A stretch of DNA of 64,000 bases from the NCBI GenBank assembly GCA_963717375.1, contig OY970329.1:806001-870000 (forward strand), written 5' to 3'. Under the pieces are notes generated by a model. It did not search any database. It saw only the letters and a program-made list of their open reading frames with translations, and had not been told where the DNA came from. The translations under genes were made by a program, and so were the position numbers. This document shows, piece after piece, positions 15,007 through 22,533 of this stretch (positions are counted from its first letter, which is position 1; the number at the start of each line of letters is the position of its first letter). The DNA is from VRUE01 sp963717375. Its GTDB lineage: Bacteria; Actinomycetota; Thermoleophilia; Solirubrobacterales; 70-9.

Positions 15007-16209
15007 CTAGGAGGCCAGCGTCTGGCGGTCGCCGCCGGCGCCGGCGCAGAAGGCGTCGTAATCGGGGAACTTCCCCATCTCCGACTCCGGGATCTCCTCG
15101 GCCTGCTCACCGCAGATCGGGCAGTCGGGGTCGCGGCGGACCTTCAACTCGGTGAAGCGGGTCCCCAGCGCGTCGTAGAGCAAGAGGCGCCCGATCAGCG
15201 GTTCGCCTTTGCCGAGGATCAGCTTGATCACCTCGTTGGCCTGCAGGGTGCCCATCGTCCCTGCCATGACCCCGAGCACCCCGTTGGCCGAGCAACTTGG
15301 TGCCAGCTCCGCCGGCGGCGGGGTCGGATAGAGGCAGCGGTAGCAGGGGCCCTCGTAAGGGGCGAAGGTCGAAATCTGGCCGTCAAAGCCGAGGATCGAG
15401 GCGGAGACGACCGGCTTGCGCAGCCGCACCGAGGCGTCGTTCAGCAGGTACCGGGTGGGGAAGTTGTCGGCGCCGTCGACGATGATGTCGTAGTCCTTGA
15501 TCACATCGAGGATGTTGCTCGCGTCGAGCCGGCCGTTGTGCTCGACGACGTTGACGTCGGGGTTCAACCCTTCGATGAAGATGCGGGCCGACGCGGTCTT
15601 CGCCATCCCGATCCGTTCGGTGTTGTGGATCACCTGGCGCTGCAGGTTGGAGGCGTCGACCACGTCGTCGTCGACGAGCCCGATCGTGCCGATCCCGGCC
15701 GCGGCGAGGTAGAGCGCGGTGGGCGCGCCGAGCCCGCCGGCGCCGAGCAGCAGCACTTTGGCGTTCAGCATCTTCAACTGGCCGTCGACGCCGACCTCGG
15801 GCAGCAGGGTGTGGCGCGAGTAGCGGTCGCGTTGCTCGGGAGTCATCCCGGACACGGCGACCACCGGCAACCCCTGCTCCTGCCAGGCGAGGATCCCGCC
15901 CGCCATCGAGGCGACGTCGGTGTAGCCGAGCGCTTCCATCTGTTCGGCGGCCTTGAAGGAGCGATTGCCGCTGCGGCAGTAGATGATCGTACGGGCCGAT
16001 TTGTCGGGCGCGGCGGTGGCGATCTCGTCGCCGAGCAGCCCCGGCGGCACCAGCTTGCCGTTCTCGAGATGGGCCTCCTCGTACTCGTGCGGCTCACGCG
16101 TGTCGATCAGGACGACGTCGCCGCCTTCGATCTCCTGCGCAGCCTCAAAGGCCTCGATCTCCTCGACCTGCTTGCGCTCAATATCCGCACCGCTAGTGGC
16201 CATCGCCAA
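15007..16209 (-). CDS. moeZ: Rhodanese-ThiF adenylyl/sulfurtransferase (MoeZ-like)
   Basis: A 400-residue two-domain enzyme that adenylates a carrier's C-terminal glycine and transfers sulfur to it. Residues about 15-120 are a rhodanese domain with active Cys78 in YCRSGNRS. Residues about 125-375 are a ThiF/MoeB domain with ATP loop GAGGLG (156-161), and the zinc cysteine pairs C289/C292 and C363/C366. The domain order is the reverse of classical actinobacterial MoeZ, where rhodanese is C-terminal. The gene leads the moeZ-cysO-cysM operon, so its substrate is probably CysO. M3 (16203) is an equally possible start. Confidence 0.9.
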   Translation of the reverse strand: MAMATSGADIERKQVEEIEAFEAAQEIEGGDVVLIDTREPHEYEEAHLENGKLVPPGLLGDEIATAAPDKSARTIIYCRSGNRSFKAAEQMEALGYTDVASMAGGILAWQEQGLPVVAVSGMTPEQRDRYSRHTLLPEVGVDGQLKMLNAKVLLLGAGGLGAPTALYLAAAGIGTIGLVDDDVVDASNLQRQVIHNTERIGMAKTASARIFIEGLNPDVNVVEHNGRLDASNILDVIKDYDIIVDGADNFPTRYLLNDASVRLRKPVVSASILGFDGQISTFAPYEGPCYRCLYPTPPPAELAPSCSANGVLGVMAGTMGTLQANEVIKLILGKGEPLIGRLLLYDALGTRFTELKVRRDPDCPICGEQAEEIPESEMGKFPDYDAFCAGAGGDRQTLAS

Positions 16210-16231
16210 ATCTCCTAAATCCCGATCAGCT

Positions 16232-16250
16232 TTACTTCAAAAAGTATAGC
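16232..16250 (-). promoter_or_regulatory. Candidate operator/-10 region of moeZ, copy 2 of a 19-nt site
   Basis: This is the same 19-nt sequence as at 14658-14676, placed about 35 bases before the moeZ ATG. Conservation of all 19 bases, including the TACTT-N4-AAGTA inverted repeat and the TATACT hexamer on the minus strand, is unlikely by chance in a GC-rich genome where such AT-rich strings are rare. Confidence 0.6.
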
Positions 16251-16260
16251 GAGGCCCCAC

Positions 16261-17121
16261 TTAGCCGAGGCTGGGGCGCATCTGACGCAACCTTTTGACC
16301 CGCTCCTCGATCGGGGGGTGGGTCGAGAAGAGGCCGGCGATGCCCTTGCTGGAGAAGGGCTTGACGATGTAGAGCGGCTCGGCTGCCTGGTTGACCTTCA
16401 TCGGCATGTCCGTGGCTCCCTGCTCGAGGCGCAAAAGGGCACTGGCGAGGGACTCCGGGTTGCCGCAGATTTCCGCCCCGCCGGCGTCGGCCGCGTACTC
16501 GCGCTGGCGCGAGATCGCCAGCTGGATGATCGTCGCCGAGATCGGCGCCAGCAGGACCAGGGCGAACGAGGCCGCGAGGCCGATCGGCGAGTTGTCGTCG
16601 TCGCCGAACCAGAGCAGCATGTAGGCGAGGTAGGTGATCGCGGCGCCAATCGCCGAGGCGACCGACTGGATCAGGATGTCGTGGTTGCGAATGTGGGTGA
16701 GCTCGTGGGCGAGGACACCGCGCAACTCGTCCTCGGATAGGAGCTTGGTGATCCCGCGGGTGACGGCGACGGCCGAGTGCTTAGGGTTGCGGCCCGTCGC
16801 GAAGGCGTTGGGCTGATCCTGGGGGATCATGTAGAGGCGCGGCATCGGCAGGTCGGCGCGAGTCGTCAGTTCGCGAACGATCTCGTAGAGCCGCGGCGCT
16901 TCCGATTCGTCGATCGGCTTGGCGCGGCTCATCGCCAGCGCCATCTTGTCGCTAAAGAAGTAAGAGCCGAGGTTGATCAGCAGGGCGAAGCCAAGGAAGA
17001 GCGCCGCCGTGCTGGGGCCGCCGATCAGGGCGCCGATAACGACCAGAAGGCCGGAGAGACCGGCCAGCAGGATCGTCGTGCGCAGCGTGGCGCCCCAGGT
17101 GGACTGCTTGGTGGTCTTCAT
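16261..17121 (-). CDS. htpX: Membrane zinc metalloprotease HtpX
   Basis: A 286-residue M48 protease that degrades misfolded membrane proteins. Two N-terminal transmembrane helices (about residues 13-55) precede the catalytic part. H139-E140-x-x-H143 in LAHELTHIRNHD binds zinc with Glu208 in REYAADAGGAEI. Two more hydrophobic segments (about 155-172 and 182-203) lie between these motifs, as in HtpX. The length is normal. It is transcribed away from the histidine kinase gene, from a 138-bp shared intergenic region. Confidence 0.93.
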   Translation of the reverse strand: MKTTKQSTWGATLRTTILLAGLSGLLVVIGALIGGPSTAALFLGFALLINLGSYFFSDKMALAMSRAKPIDESEAPRLYEIVRELTTRADLPMPRLYMIPQDQPNAFATGRNPKHSAVAVTRGITKLLSEDELRGVLAHELTHIRNHDILIQSVASAIGAAITYLAYMLLWFGDDDNSPIGLAASFALVLLAPISATIIQLAISRQREYAADAGGAEICGNPESLASALLRLEQGATDMPMKVNQAAEPLYIVKPFSSKGIAGLFSTHPPIEERVKRLRQMRPSLG

Positions 17122-17259
17122 GAAGTCGTTGCTCCTCGGTTCGCGGGACTCGTAGTCGCATCATTGTCCCCACCGGGCGGACCGATGGCTATAGGTGACA
17201 ACCCCCGTCGGCGGGGGTGGAACCACCTAGGCTTGCCCGATGCGACCGGAGAGCCCACG

Positions 17260-18132
17260 GTGACGATCGCAGTGATCGTCGTGCTCGCGGCGGCAGTGGC
17301 CGGCCTCGCCACGGGCCTGCTGATCATGCGGCGCCGCCGCGCCCCGCTGGAGCGGCTGATCGAAGACATGGAGAAGGTCGATCTGAGCCGGCCGGGACCG
17401 CTGCTGCCGCGCTCGATCGACGGTGTCGGCGAGACCGAGGAGGTCGAGCGGATCGAGCTCGCCTTCCTGCGGATGATGCGACGCCTGGAAGCGGAGCGGC
17501 GCCGGGCGGGAAGCGCCGCGCTGCAGGCGCAGGAGGAGGAGCGGGCACGGGTCGCCCGCGACCTTCACGACGAGGTCAATCAGTCGCTGACCGGCCTGCT
17601 GTTGCGGCTCGAGGCGGCCCGCGAGGCTGCCCCGCCGGAGCTGGAGGCCGAACTGGCGGAGACCAAGGCACTCGCCAACCAGGCGATGCGGGAGCTGCTC
17701 TCGCTGGCACGACAGCTCCGCCCTACCGCGCTCGACGACCTCGGCCTGAAAGCGGCGATCGCGGGGCAGGTCGAGCAGCTCGCCCGTGGAGAGATCGAAG
17801 CCGAGTTCAGCGTCGAGGGAGACTTCTCCAACCTCGACGACGACGCCCAGCTGGTCGTCTACCGGGTCGCCCAGGAGGCACTTTCCAACGCCGCCCGCCA
17901 CAGCGGTGCCCGGCGGGTCGCCGTGACGCTGAGGCGCGACGGGATCGACGGCGGCGTCGAGCTGGAAGTCAGCGACGACGGTCGCGGCTTCGCCTTCGAC
18001 GAGTCCGAGGGCGGGCTCGGCATCGGCGGGATGCGCGAGCGCGCCCTGTTGATCGGCGGCGAGCTGACGATCGAGTCGCGCCCAGGGCACGGCACCACCG
18101 TCCGGCTCGCTGTCCCGGCCCAGCGCGATTAG
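17260..18132 (+). CDS. NarL-type sensor histidine kinase
   Basis: A 290-residue kinase of the HPK7/NarX class. GTG 17260 is chosen because it follows a GGAGA and puts one transmembrane helix at residues 2-23; earlier in-frame starts would add a non-conserved stretch. A HAMP-like linker (about 28-85) leads to HisKA_3 with the phospho-acceptor His103 in RDLHDEVNQ and then a HATPase_c domain (NAARHSG, SDDGRGF, GLGIGGMRERA). There is no large sensor domain, so it may sense the membrane itself. The cognate response regulator lies 960 bases downstream on the same strand, with an opposite-strand gene in between. The 3' end overlaps that gene convergently. Confidence 0.85.
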   Translation: MTIAVIVVLAAAVAGLATGLLIMRRRRAPLERLIEDMEKVDLSRPGPLLPRSIDGVGETEEVERIELAFLRMMRRLEAERRRAGSAALQAQEEERARVARDLHDEVNQSLTGLLLRLEAAREAAPPELEAELAETKALANQAMRELLSLARQLRPTALDDLGLKAAIAGQVEQLARGEIEAEFSVEGDFSNLDDDAQLVVYRVAQEALSNAARHSGARRVAVTLRRDGIDGGVELEVSDDGRGFAFDESEGGLGIGGMRERALLIGGELTIESRPGHGTTVRLAVPAQRD

Positions 18133-19031
18133 CGCGGCCAGTCGCCCGACAGCGTCGCGACCAGCGTGTCCGCCACCTGACTCGGTTCGTCGTCGATCTG
18201 CTGTTCGGAGAGCCGGATCACCTCGTACCCACGGCGCCTCAGGTCAAGATCCCGGCGATGGTCTTCCTGAAAGGCAATCTTCCCTCGGTGGTAGAGATAG
18301 CTGTCGGTTTCGACCACCAGCCGCTTGTCGGCCCATAGGAAGTCGACGAGATACGGACCAATCGGAACGTTGACCTCGGGCCGTGGCAGCCGACAGCGGC
18401 GACACAGGCCCAGGAAGTCGCGCTCCAGGTCGCTCCGGGTCCGATCGCCACCCTCGTCGCCGATTGGCAGACCGATGACACCAGCCTGGCGGATGGCCTT
18501 CCGCAGGTCGCGGGCGGGCACGGAACCGGGCCATCCCGCGGCGAGCGCCCTGCTCAGGTCCGCAATCGTCCGCGCGGGTGTCGTGACCGGGATCCCGCGA
18601 CAAAGGGTTATGTCGGCGGGCGTGAGTGAGCGTGATCGATGCACGCGAATGCCGGGGCGCCTGGCCCTGCCGCTCATACCAGCGACGATCACGTCGCAGG
18701 GAGCCTGCGCCAGAGGCAGCAGGCCCCAGAGCCACGCCGCGCTCCGATGGCTGACAGCCGCGCCCCAATGCCCGAGAACGGACCCGCCACCACGCGTCCC
18801 TCGTCCCAAAGTCAGTACCGCTGCCAGCGACCGGCCCTCAGGCGGGGGCGCAGCGTGCCCCACGGAATAGACGCCGCGATGCAGGCGATGAAGACGCCCC
18901 GTCGCCACGCGCACCCTGATCCGATCTTCACTGACCCCGAGGCGCCGCAGTTGGTCGACCGAAACCACCCCGTACTGGCGAGCGGCGAGTTCTGCAACCC
19001 GGAGGTCGGGTGTGGCGACTTTCCTGTCCAT
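18129..19031 (-). CDS. AbiEi-like domain plus DUF559 nuclease-fold protein
   Basis: A 300-residue protein. ATG 19031 is preferred; a longer frame to 19298 would be antisense to the response regulator. Residues about 8-55 form a winged-helix AbiEi_4-type domain (RQYGVVSVDQLRRLGVSEDRI...RGVYSVG), the N-terminal part of many type IV antitoxin-like proteins. The C-terminal part (about 215-295) is a DUF559/Vsr-like PD-(D/E)XK fold with YLVDFLWADKRLVVETDSY. The combination is common in Actinobacteria as solitary genes of unknown function. Here it sits between a kinase and its regulator in the opposite direction. No AbiEii-type toxin gene adjoins it. Confidence 0.75.
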   Translation of the reverse strand: MDRKVATPDLRVAELAARQYGVVSVDQLRRLGVSEDRIRVRVATGRLHRLHRGVYSVGHAAPPPEGRSLAAVLTLGRGTRGGGSVLGHWGAAVSHRSAAWLWGLLPLAQAPCDVIVAGMSGRARRPGIRVHRSRSLTPADITLCRGIPVTTPARTIADLSRALAAGWPGSVPARDLRKAIRQAGVIGLPIGDEGGDRTRSDLERDFLGLCRRCRLPRPEVNVPIGPYLVDFLWADKRLVVETDSYLYHRGKIAFQEDHRRDLDLRRRGYEVIRLSEQQIDDEPSQVADTLVATLSGDWPR

Positions 19032-19092
19032 GCCACGGGTAAGTCGCCACACCCCCGGTCTCTCCCCCACCGCGACTGGGAAACTGAGGCAT

Positions 19093-19722
19093 ATGCGTGT
19101 TCTGATCGCAGACGACCACGGCATCGTTCGCTCCGGGATTCGGCTGCTGCTCGAGCGCCAGGCCGACATCGAGGTGGTTGCGGAGGCCGCCGACGGCGCC
19201 GAGGCTCGTGACCTTGCCGTGCGCGAGCGGCCGGACCTGGCGATTCTGGACGTCAAGATGCCGAAGCTGACCGGTCTGCAGGCGACCCGCGAGATCAAGC
19301 AACAGGCGCCGGAGGTCTCGGTCCTGATCCTCTCGATGCACGACGACGAGCGCTACCTGTTCGAGGCGCTGAAGGCGGGAGCTTCTGGCTACGTGCTGAA
19401 GGCGCAGGCCGATACCGACCTGCTGGCGGCTATCCGGGCGGTCGAGCGCGGCGAGCCGTTCCTCACGCCCGAGGCGCAGCGAACGCTGATCAAGGACGTG
19501 CTCGAGCGCGGCTCCAGCGGCGAAGAGGAGCTGACCCCGCGCGAGGAGGAGATCGTCAAGCTGGTCGCGGAGGCACACACGACGAAGCAGATCGCCGAGG
19601 TCCTCCACCTGTCTGAGAAGACGGTCGAGAACCACCGCGCCAACGCGATGCGCAAGCTCGGCATGCGCGATCGGGTTGAGCTGGTCCGCTACGCGATCCG
19701 CCGCGGCCTGATCGAGCCCTGA
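19093..19722 (+). CDS. NarL/FixJ-type response regulator
   Basis: A 209-residue regulator. ATG 19093 is chosen for the GAGG five bases upstream and the canonical MRVLIADDH beginning. The receiver domain (1-120) has the acidic pair DD at 7-8, the phosphorylated Asp53 in ILDVKMP and the switch lysine in KAGASGYVLK. A LuxR-type helix-turn-helix follows from about 145 (LTPREEEIVKLVAEAHTTKQIA...VENHRANAMRKLG). It is the evident partner of the histidine kinase at 17260. Targets are unknown; the adjacent exporter gene 38 bases downstream is a possible one. Confidence 0.92.
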   Translation: MRVLIADDHGIVRSGIRLLLERQADIEVVAEAADGAEARDLAVRERPDLAILDVKMPKLTGLQATREIKQQAPEVSVLILSMHDDERYLFEALKAGASGYVLKAQADTDLLAAIRAVERGEPFLTPEAQRTLIKDVLERGSSGEEELTPREEEIVKLVAEAHTTKQIAEVLHLSEKTVENHRANAMRKLGMRDRVELVRYAIRRGLIEP

Positions 19723-19760
19723 AGCCGGCGCGATCGGTTTGATTGACTGAGGACCAGTCG

Positions 19761-21215
19761 ATGGAGACCGCCGCGGACTTTCAACAGAAGCGCTGGCTGG
19801 CGCTGATCCTGCTCTGCTCGGCGCAGTTCGTCGTCGTCCTCGACGCCTCGATCGTCAACGTGGCGCTGCCTACCATCGGCAAAGCGCTCGACTTCTCCCA
19901 GGAGAACCTGCCCTGGGTGGTTAACGCCTATGTATTGACCTTTGGCGGCTTCCTGCTGCTCGGCGGCCGCACCGCCGACCTGCTCGGCCGCCGCCGGGTG
20001 TTCATGGCCGGCCTGCTGCTGGTCGCGGTCGCCTCCCTCGCCGCCGGTTTCTCCGCCACCGAGGGACAGCTGATCGTCGCCCGCGCCGCTCAGGGTCTCG
20101 GCGCCGCGATCATCTCCCCCGCCGCGCTCTCGATCGTCACCACGACCTTTAGAGACGGCTCGGAGCGAAATAAGGCGCTCGGCGTCTGGGGCGCGGTTGC
20201 GGGCTCAGGAGGTGCCGCCGGCGTCCTGCTCGGCGGCATCCTCACCGACGGCCTCGGCTGGGAGTGGGTGCTCTGGGTCAACGTCCCGGTCAGCCTGATC
20301 GCCTTCGCGCTCTCGCCGCGGCTGCTCGCCGAAACGCGGGCCGAGTCTGAGACGCGTGCCTTCGATGTCGCCGGCGCGGTCACCGTCACCGCCGCGCTCT
20401 CGATCCTGGTCTATGCGCTCGTCGACGCCAACAACGTCGGCTGGGGATCGACCCGGACGATCGGCCTGATCGCGCTCTCGGCCCTACTGCTCGCCGCCTT
20501 CGTCGCGATCGAGCTGCGCGCGACCAAACCGCTGGTGCCGTTCTCGATCTTCCGGATAAGGACGCTGACGGGTGCAAACGTGGTCGGCCTGCTGGTCGGC
20601 GCCTCGCTCTTCTCGATGTTCTTCTTCATCTCCCTATATATGCAGCAGGTGCTCGGCTACAGCGCGATCCACGCCGGGCTCTCCTACCTACCGCTGGCCC
20701 TGGTAATCATGGCCTCGGCCGGTATCGCTTCGCAGCTCGTGACCAAGCTGGGCTACAAGCCGGTGCTCGCCGTGGGCCTGCTCTTCATCGTCATCGGCCT
20801 CGCCTGGTTTAGTCGGGTCTCGGTCGGCGGCAGCTTCCTCGCCGACATCCTCGGCCCCTCGCTTTTCGCGGCAGCCGGCCTTGGCTTCGCTTTCGTGACG
20901 ACGACGATCGCGGCTGTCTCGGGCGTCGAGGAGAACGAGGCCGGGCTCGCCAGCGGGCTGATCAACACTTCGCAGCAGATCGGCGGCGCCCTCGGGCTCG
21001 CCGTGCTCTCCGCCGTGGCGATCTCCGCCACGAGCGACGCGGCGACCTCCGGCTCAAACCACACCAGCGCCCTGACCGAGGGATTCCAGGCGGCCTTCCT
21101 CGGCGGCTCGCTGATCGCCCTGCTCGGCTTCGTGCTGACCCTCGTCCTGATCCGCGGCAGCGACAGCCGCGCGCACGTCGAACTCGGCGACCAGGCCGCG
21201 ACCGAATCCGCATAA
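19761..21215 (+). CDS. MFS drug exporter, DHA2 (14-TM) family
   Basis: A 484-residue major facilitator protein with about 14 hydrophobic segments. Family motifs are visible: LDASIVNVALPTIG in helix 1, FGGFLLLGGRTADLLGRRRVFM (motif A, loop 2-3, in the protein from about residue 56), and WRW-like GLGWEWVLWVNVPVS near helix 5-6. ATG 19761 is preferred over the in-frame TTG at 19743 because GAGG lies at 19749-19752. DHA2 proteins exchange protons for drugs, dyes or metabolites. It directly follows the response regulator, so regulation by that two-component system is possible. The substrate is not predictable. Confidence 0.88.
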   Translation: METAADFQQKRWLALILLCSAQFVVVLDASIVNVALPTIGKALDFSQENLPWVVNAYVLTFGGFLLLGGRTADLLGRRRVFMAGLLLVAVASLAAGFSATEGQLIVARAAQGLGAAIISPAALSIVTTTFRDGSERNKALGVWGAVAGSGGAAGVLLGGILTDGLGWEWVLWVNVPVSLIAFALSPRLLAETRAESETRAFDVAGAVTVTAALSILVYALVDANNVGWGSTRTIGLIALSALLLAAFVAIELRATKPLVPFSIFRIRTLTGANVVGLLVGASLFSMFFFISLYMQQVLGYSAIHAGLSYLPLALVIMASAGIASQLVTKLGYKPVLAVGLLFIVIGLAWFSRVSVGGSFLADILGPSLFAAAGLGFAFVTTTIAAVSGVEENEAGLASGLINTSQQIGGALGLAVLSAVAISATSDAATSGSNHTSALTEGFQAAFLGGSLIALLGFVLTLVLIRGSDSRAHVELGDQAATESA

Positions 21216-21238
21216 CCGACTGCTTCAGTAGGATTTAG
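21216..21238 (+). promoter_or_regulatory. Candidate Rrf2 operator, copy 1, upstream of rrf2-sufCS
   Basis: The 23-nt window begins CCGACTG and ends AGTAGGATTTAG, four bases before the rrf2 ATG. The same site with the same spacing occurs at 26759-26781 before the Rieske-sufB-sufD genes; the conserved parts are CCGAC, a G two bases later, and AGTAGGATT-[AT]-AG. Here CCGACT and AGTAGG form an imperfect inverted repeat around GCTTC, similar in layout to IscR type 1 sites. Autoregulation by the rrf2 product is inferred. Confidence 0.6.
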
Positions 21239-21242
21239 GCCA

Positions 21243-21716
21243 ATGTTGTTCTCGACCAAAGCCGAGTACGGGGTCCGCCTCATGGTCGAGCTGGGCCGCC
21301 AGCCCGGCTCGCTGCCGATCTCGCTCAGCGCCGTCGCCGAGGCGGAGCGGTTGCCGCTCTCCTACCTCGAGCATCTGGTGGCGAAGCTGCGCAAGGCGGG
21401 CCTGGTCACCTCCACCCGCGGCGCCCACGGCGGCTACCGCCTGGCCAAACCGGCGGAGGAGATCACGATGGACGCGGTCGTCGAGGCGCTGGAAGGGCAG
21501 ATCGCCCCGATGGAGTGCTTCCACGACGCGCCCGACGGCAAAGTGCTCTGTTCGCACGAGGACGACGGCGACCACGCCTGCGCGACGAAGCTGCTCTGGA
21601 CGCGCGTGCAGGGTGGCGTGACCAAAGCGCTCTCGGGCACGACACTCGCCGAGCTGGTGGAGTTCGGCGGCTCCGAGCCCCGGGCAGAGCGATCGCCGGT
21701 CGGCACCGCCGCCTGA
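21243..21716 (+). CDS. Rrf2-family Fe-S cluster regulator (IscR/SufR-like)
   Basis: A 157-residue winged-helix repressor. The N-terminus MLFSTKAEYGVRLMVEL and the wing RGAHGGYRLAKP are characteristic of Rrf2. Three cysteines at 92, 103 and 113 (C-x10-C-x9-C, with nearby histidines) form the usual [2Fe-2S] or [4Fe-4S] ligand loop. It is the first gene of a unit with sufC and sufS, so it most likely senses Fe-S status and controls SUF expression. A shared 23-nt site lies upstream of this gene and the second SUF unit. The C-terminal tail beyond residue 135 is not conserved-looking. Confidence 0.9.
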   Translation: MLFSTKAEYGVRLMVELGRQPGSLPISLSAVAEAERLPLSYLEHLVAKLRKAGLVTSTRGAHGGYRLAKPAEEITMDAVVEALEGQIAPMECFHDAPDGKVLCSHEDDGDHACATKLLWTRVQGGVTKALSGTTLAELVEFGGSEPRAERSPVGTAA

Positions 21717-21752
21717 CGCGAAGACCTTCCAAACACAGAAACAGGAGTGAAA

Positions 21753-22523
21753 TTGGCTGAGCTGGAGATACGCAACCTGCACGTGAGCATCGAGGACAAG
21801 GAAATCCTCCGCGGCCTCGATCTCGATGTGGAGAAGGGCAAGGTCCACGCGCTGATGGGCCCGAACGGCTCGGGCAAGTCGACCCTGGCCAACGTGATCA
21901 TGGGGCACCCGGCGTACGAGATAACCGAGGGCTCGATCGTCTTCAAGGGCGAGGACATCACCGAGGCCGACCCCGACGTGCGCTCCAAGGCCGGCCTCTT
22001 CATGGCCTTCCAGTACCCGGTCTCGATCCCCGGCGTCTCGGTCAGCAAGTACCTGCGAATGGTGATCAACGCCCACCGCGAGGCGCGCGGCGAGGACCAG
22101 ATCAAGATCAAAGACTTCGCCAAGGTCGCCCAGGAGGCGATGGCGCTGGCCAACATCCCCAAAGACTTCTCCAGCCGCTACCTCAACGAAGGCTTCTCGG
22201 GTGGCGAGAAGAAGCGGATGGAGCTGCTGCAGCTAGCGCTGCTGCGGCCGGAGATCGCGGTGCTCGACGAGACCGACTCCGGCCTCGACATCGACGCGCT
22301 GCGCACAGTTGCCGAGGGCGTCAACCAGTTCGCCGGGCCGGACATGGGCGTGCTGATCATCACCCATTACCAGCGCATCCTGCACATGGTCAAGCCCGAC
22401 TTCGTCCACGTCATGTTCGAGGGCCGGATCGTCAAGGAAGGCGGACCGGAGCTGGTCGGCGTGCTTGAGGAAAAGGGCTACGGCTGGATCCGCGAGGAGG
22501 TCGAGGCAGGCGCCACCGCCTGA
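21753..22523 (+). CDS. sufC: Fe-S assembly ATPase SufC
   Basis: A 256-residue ABC-type ATPase of the SufBC2D scaffold complex. Walker A is GPNGSGKS (about 36-43), the signature is LNEGFSGGEKKRMELLQLALLRPE and Walker B is IAVLDETDSGLD. TTG 21753 is chosen over GTG 21747 because AGGAG at 21743-21747 is then correctly spaced. The same ATTGGCTGAG start context occurs at sufD. It lacks membrane partners, as expected for SufC. It sits 36 bases after rrf2 and just before sufS. Confidence 0.95.
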   Translation: MAELEIRNLHVSIEDKEILRGLDLDVEKGKVHALMGPNGSGKSTLANVIMGHPAYEITEGSIVFKGEDITEADPDVRSKAGLFMAFQYPVSIPGVSVSKYLRMVINAHREARGEDQIKIKDFAKVAQEAMALANIPKDFSSRYLNEGFSGGEKKRMELLQLALLRPEIAVLDETDSGLDIDALRTVAEGVNQFAGPDMGVLIITHYQRILHMVKPDFVHVMFEGRIVKEGGPELVGVLEEKGYGWIREEVEAGATA

Positions 22524-22533
22524 CCTCGGGAGC

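Noticed and set aside
19032..19298. N-terminal extension of the AbiEi/DUF559 gene
   Set aside because: The extra 89 codons are antisense to the response regulator and lack any family similarity; ATG 19031 gives the usual domain start.
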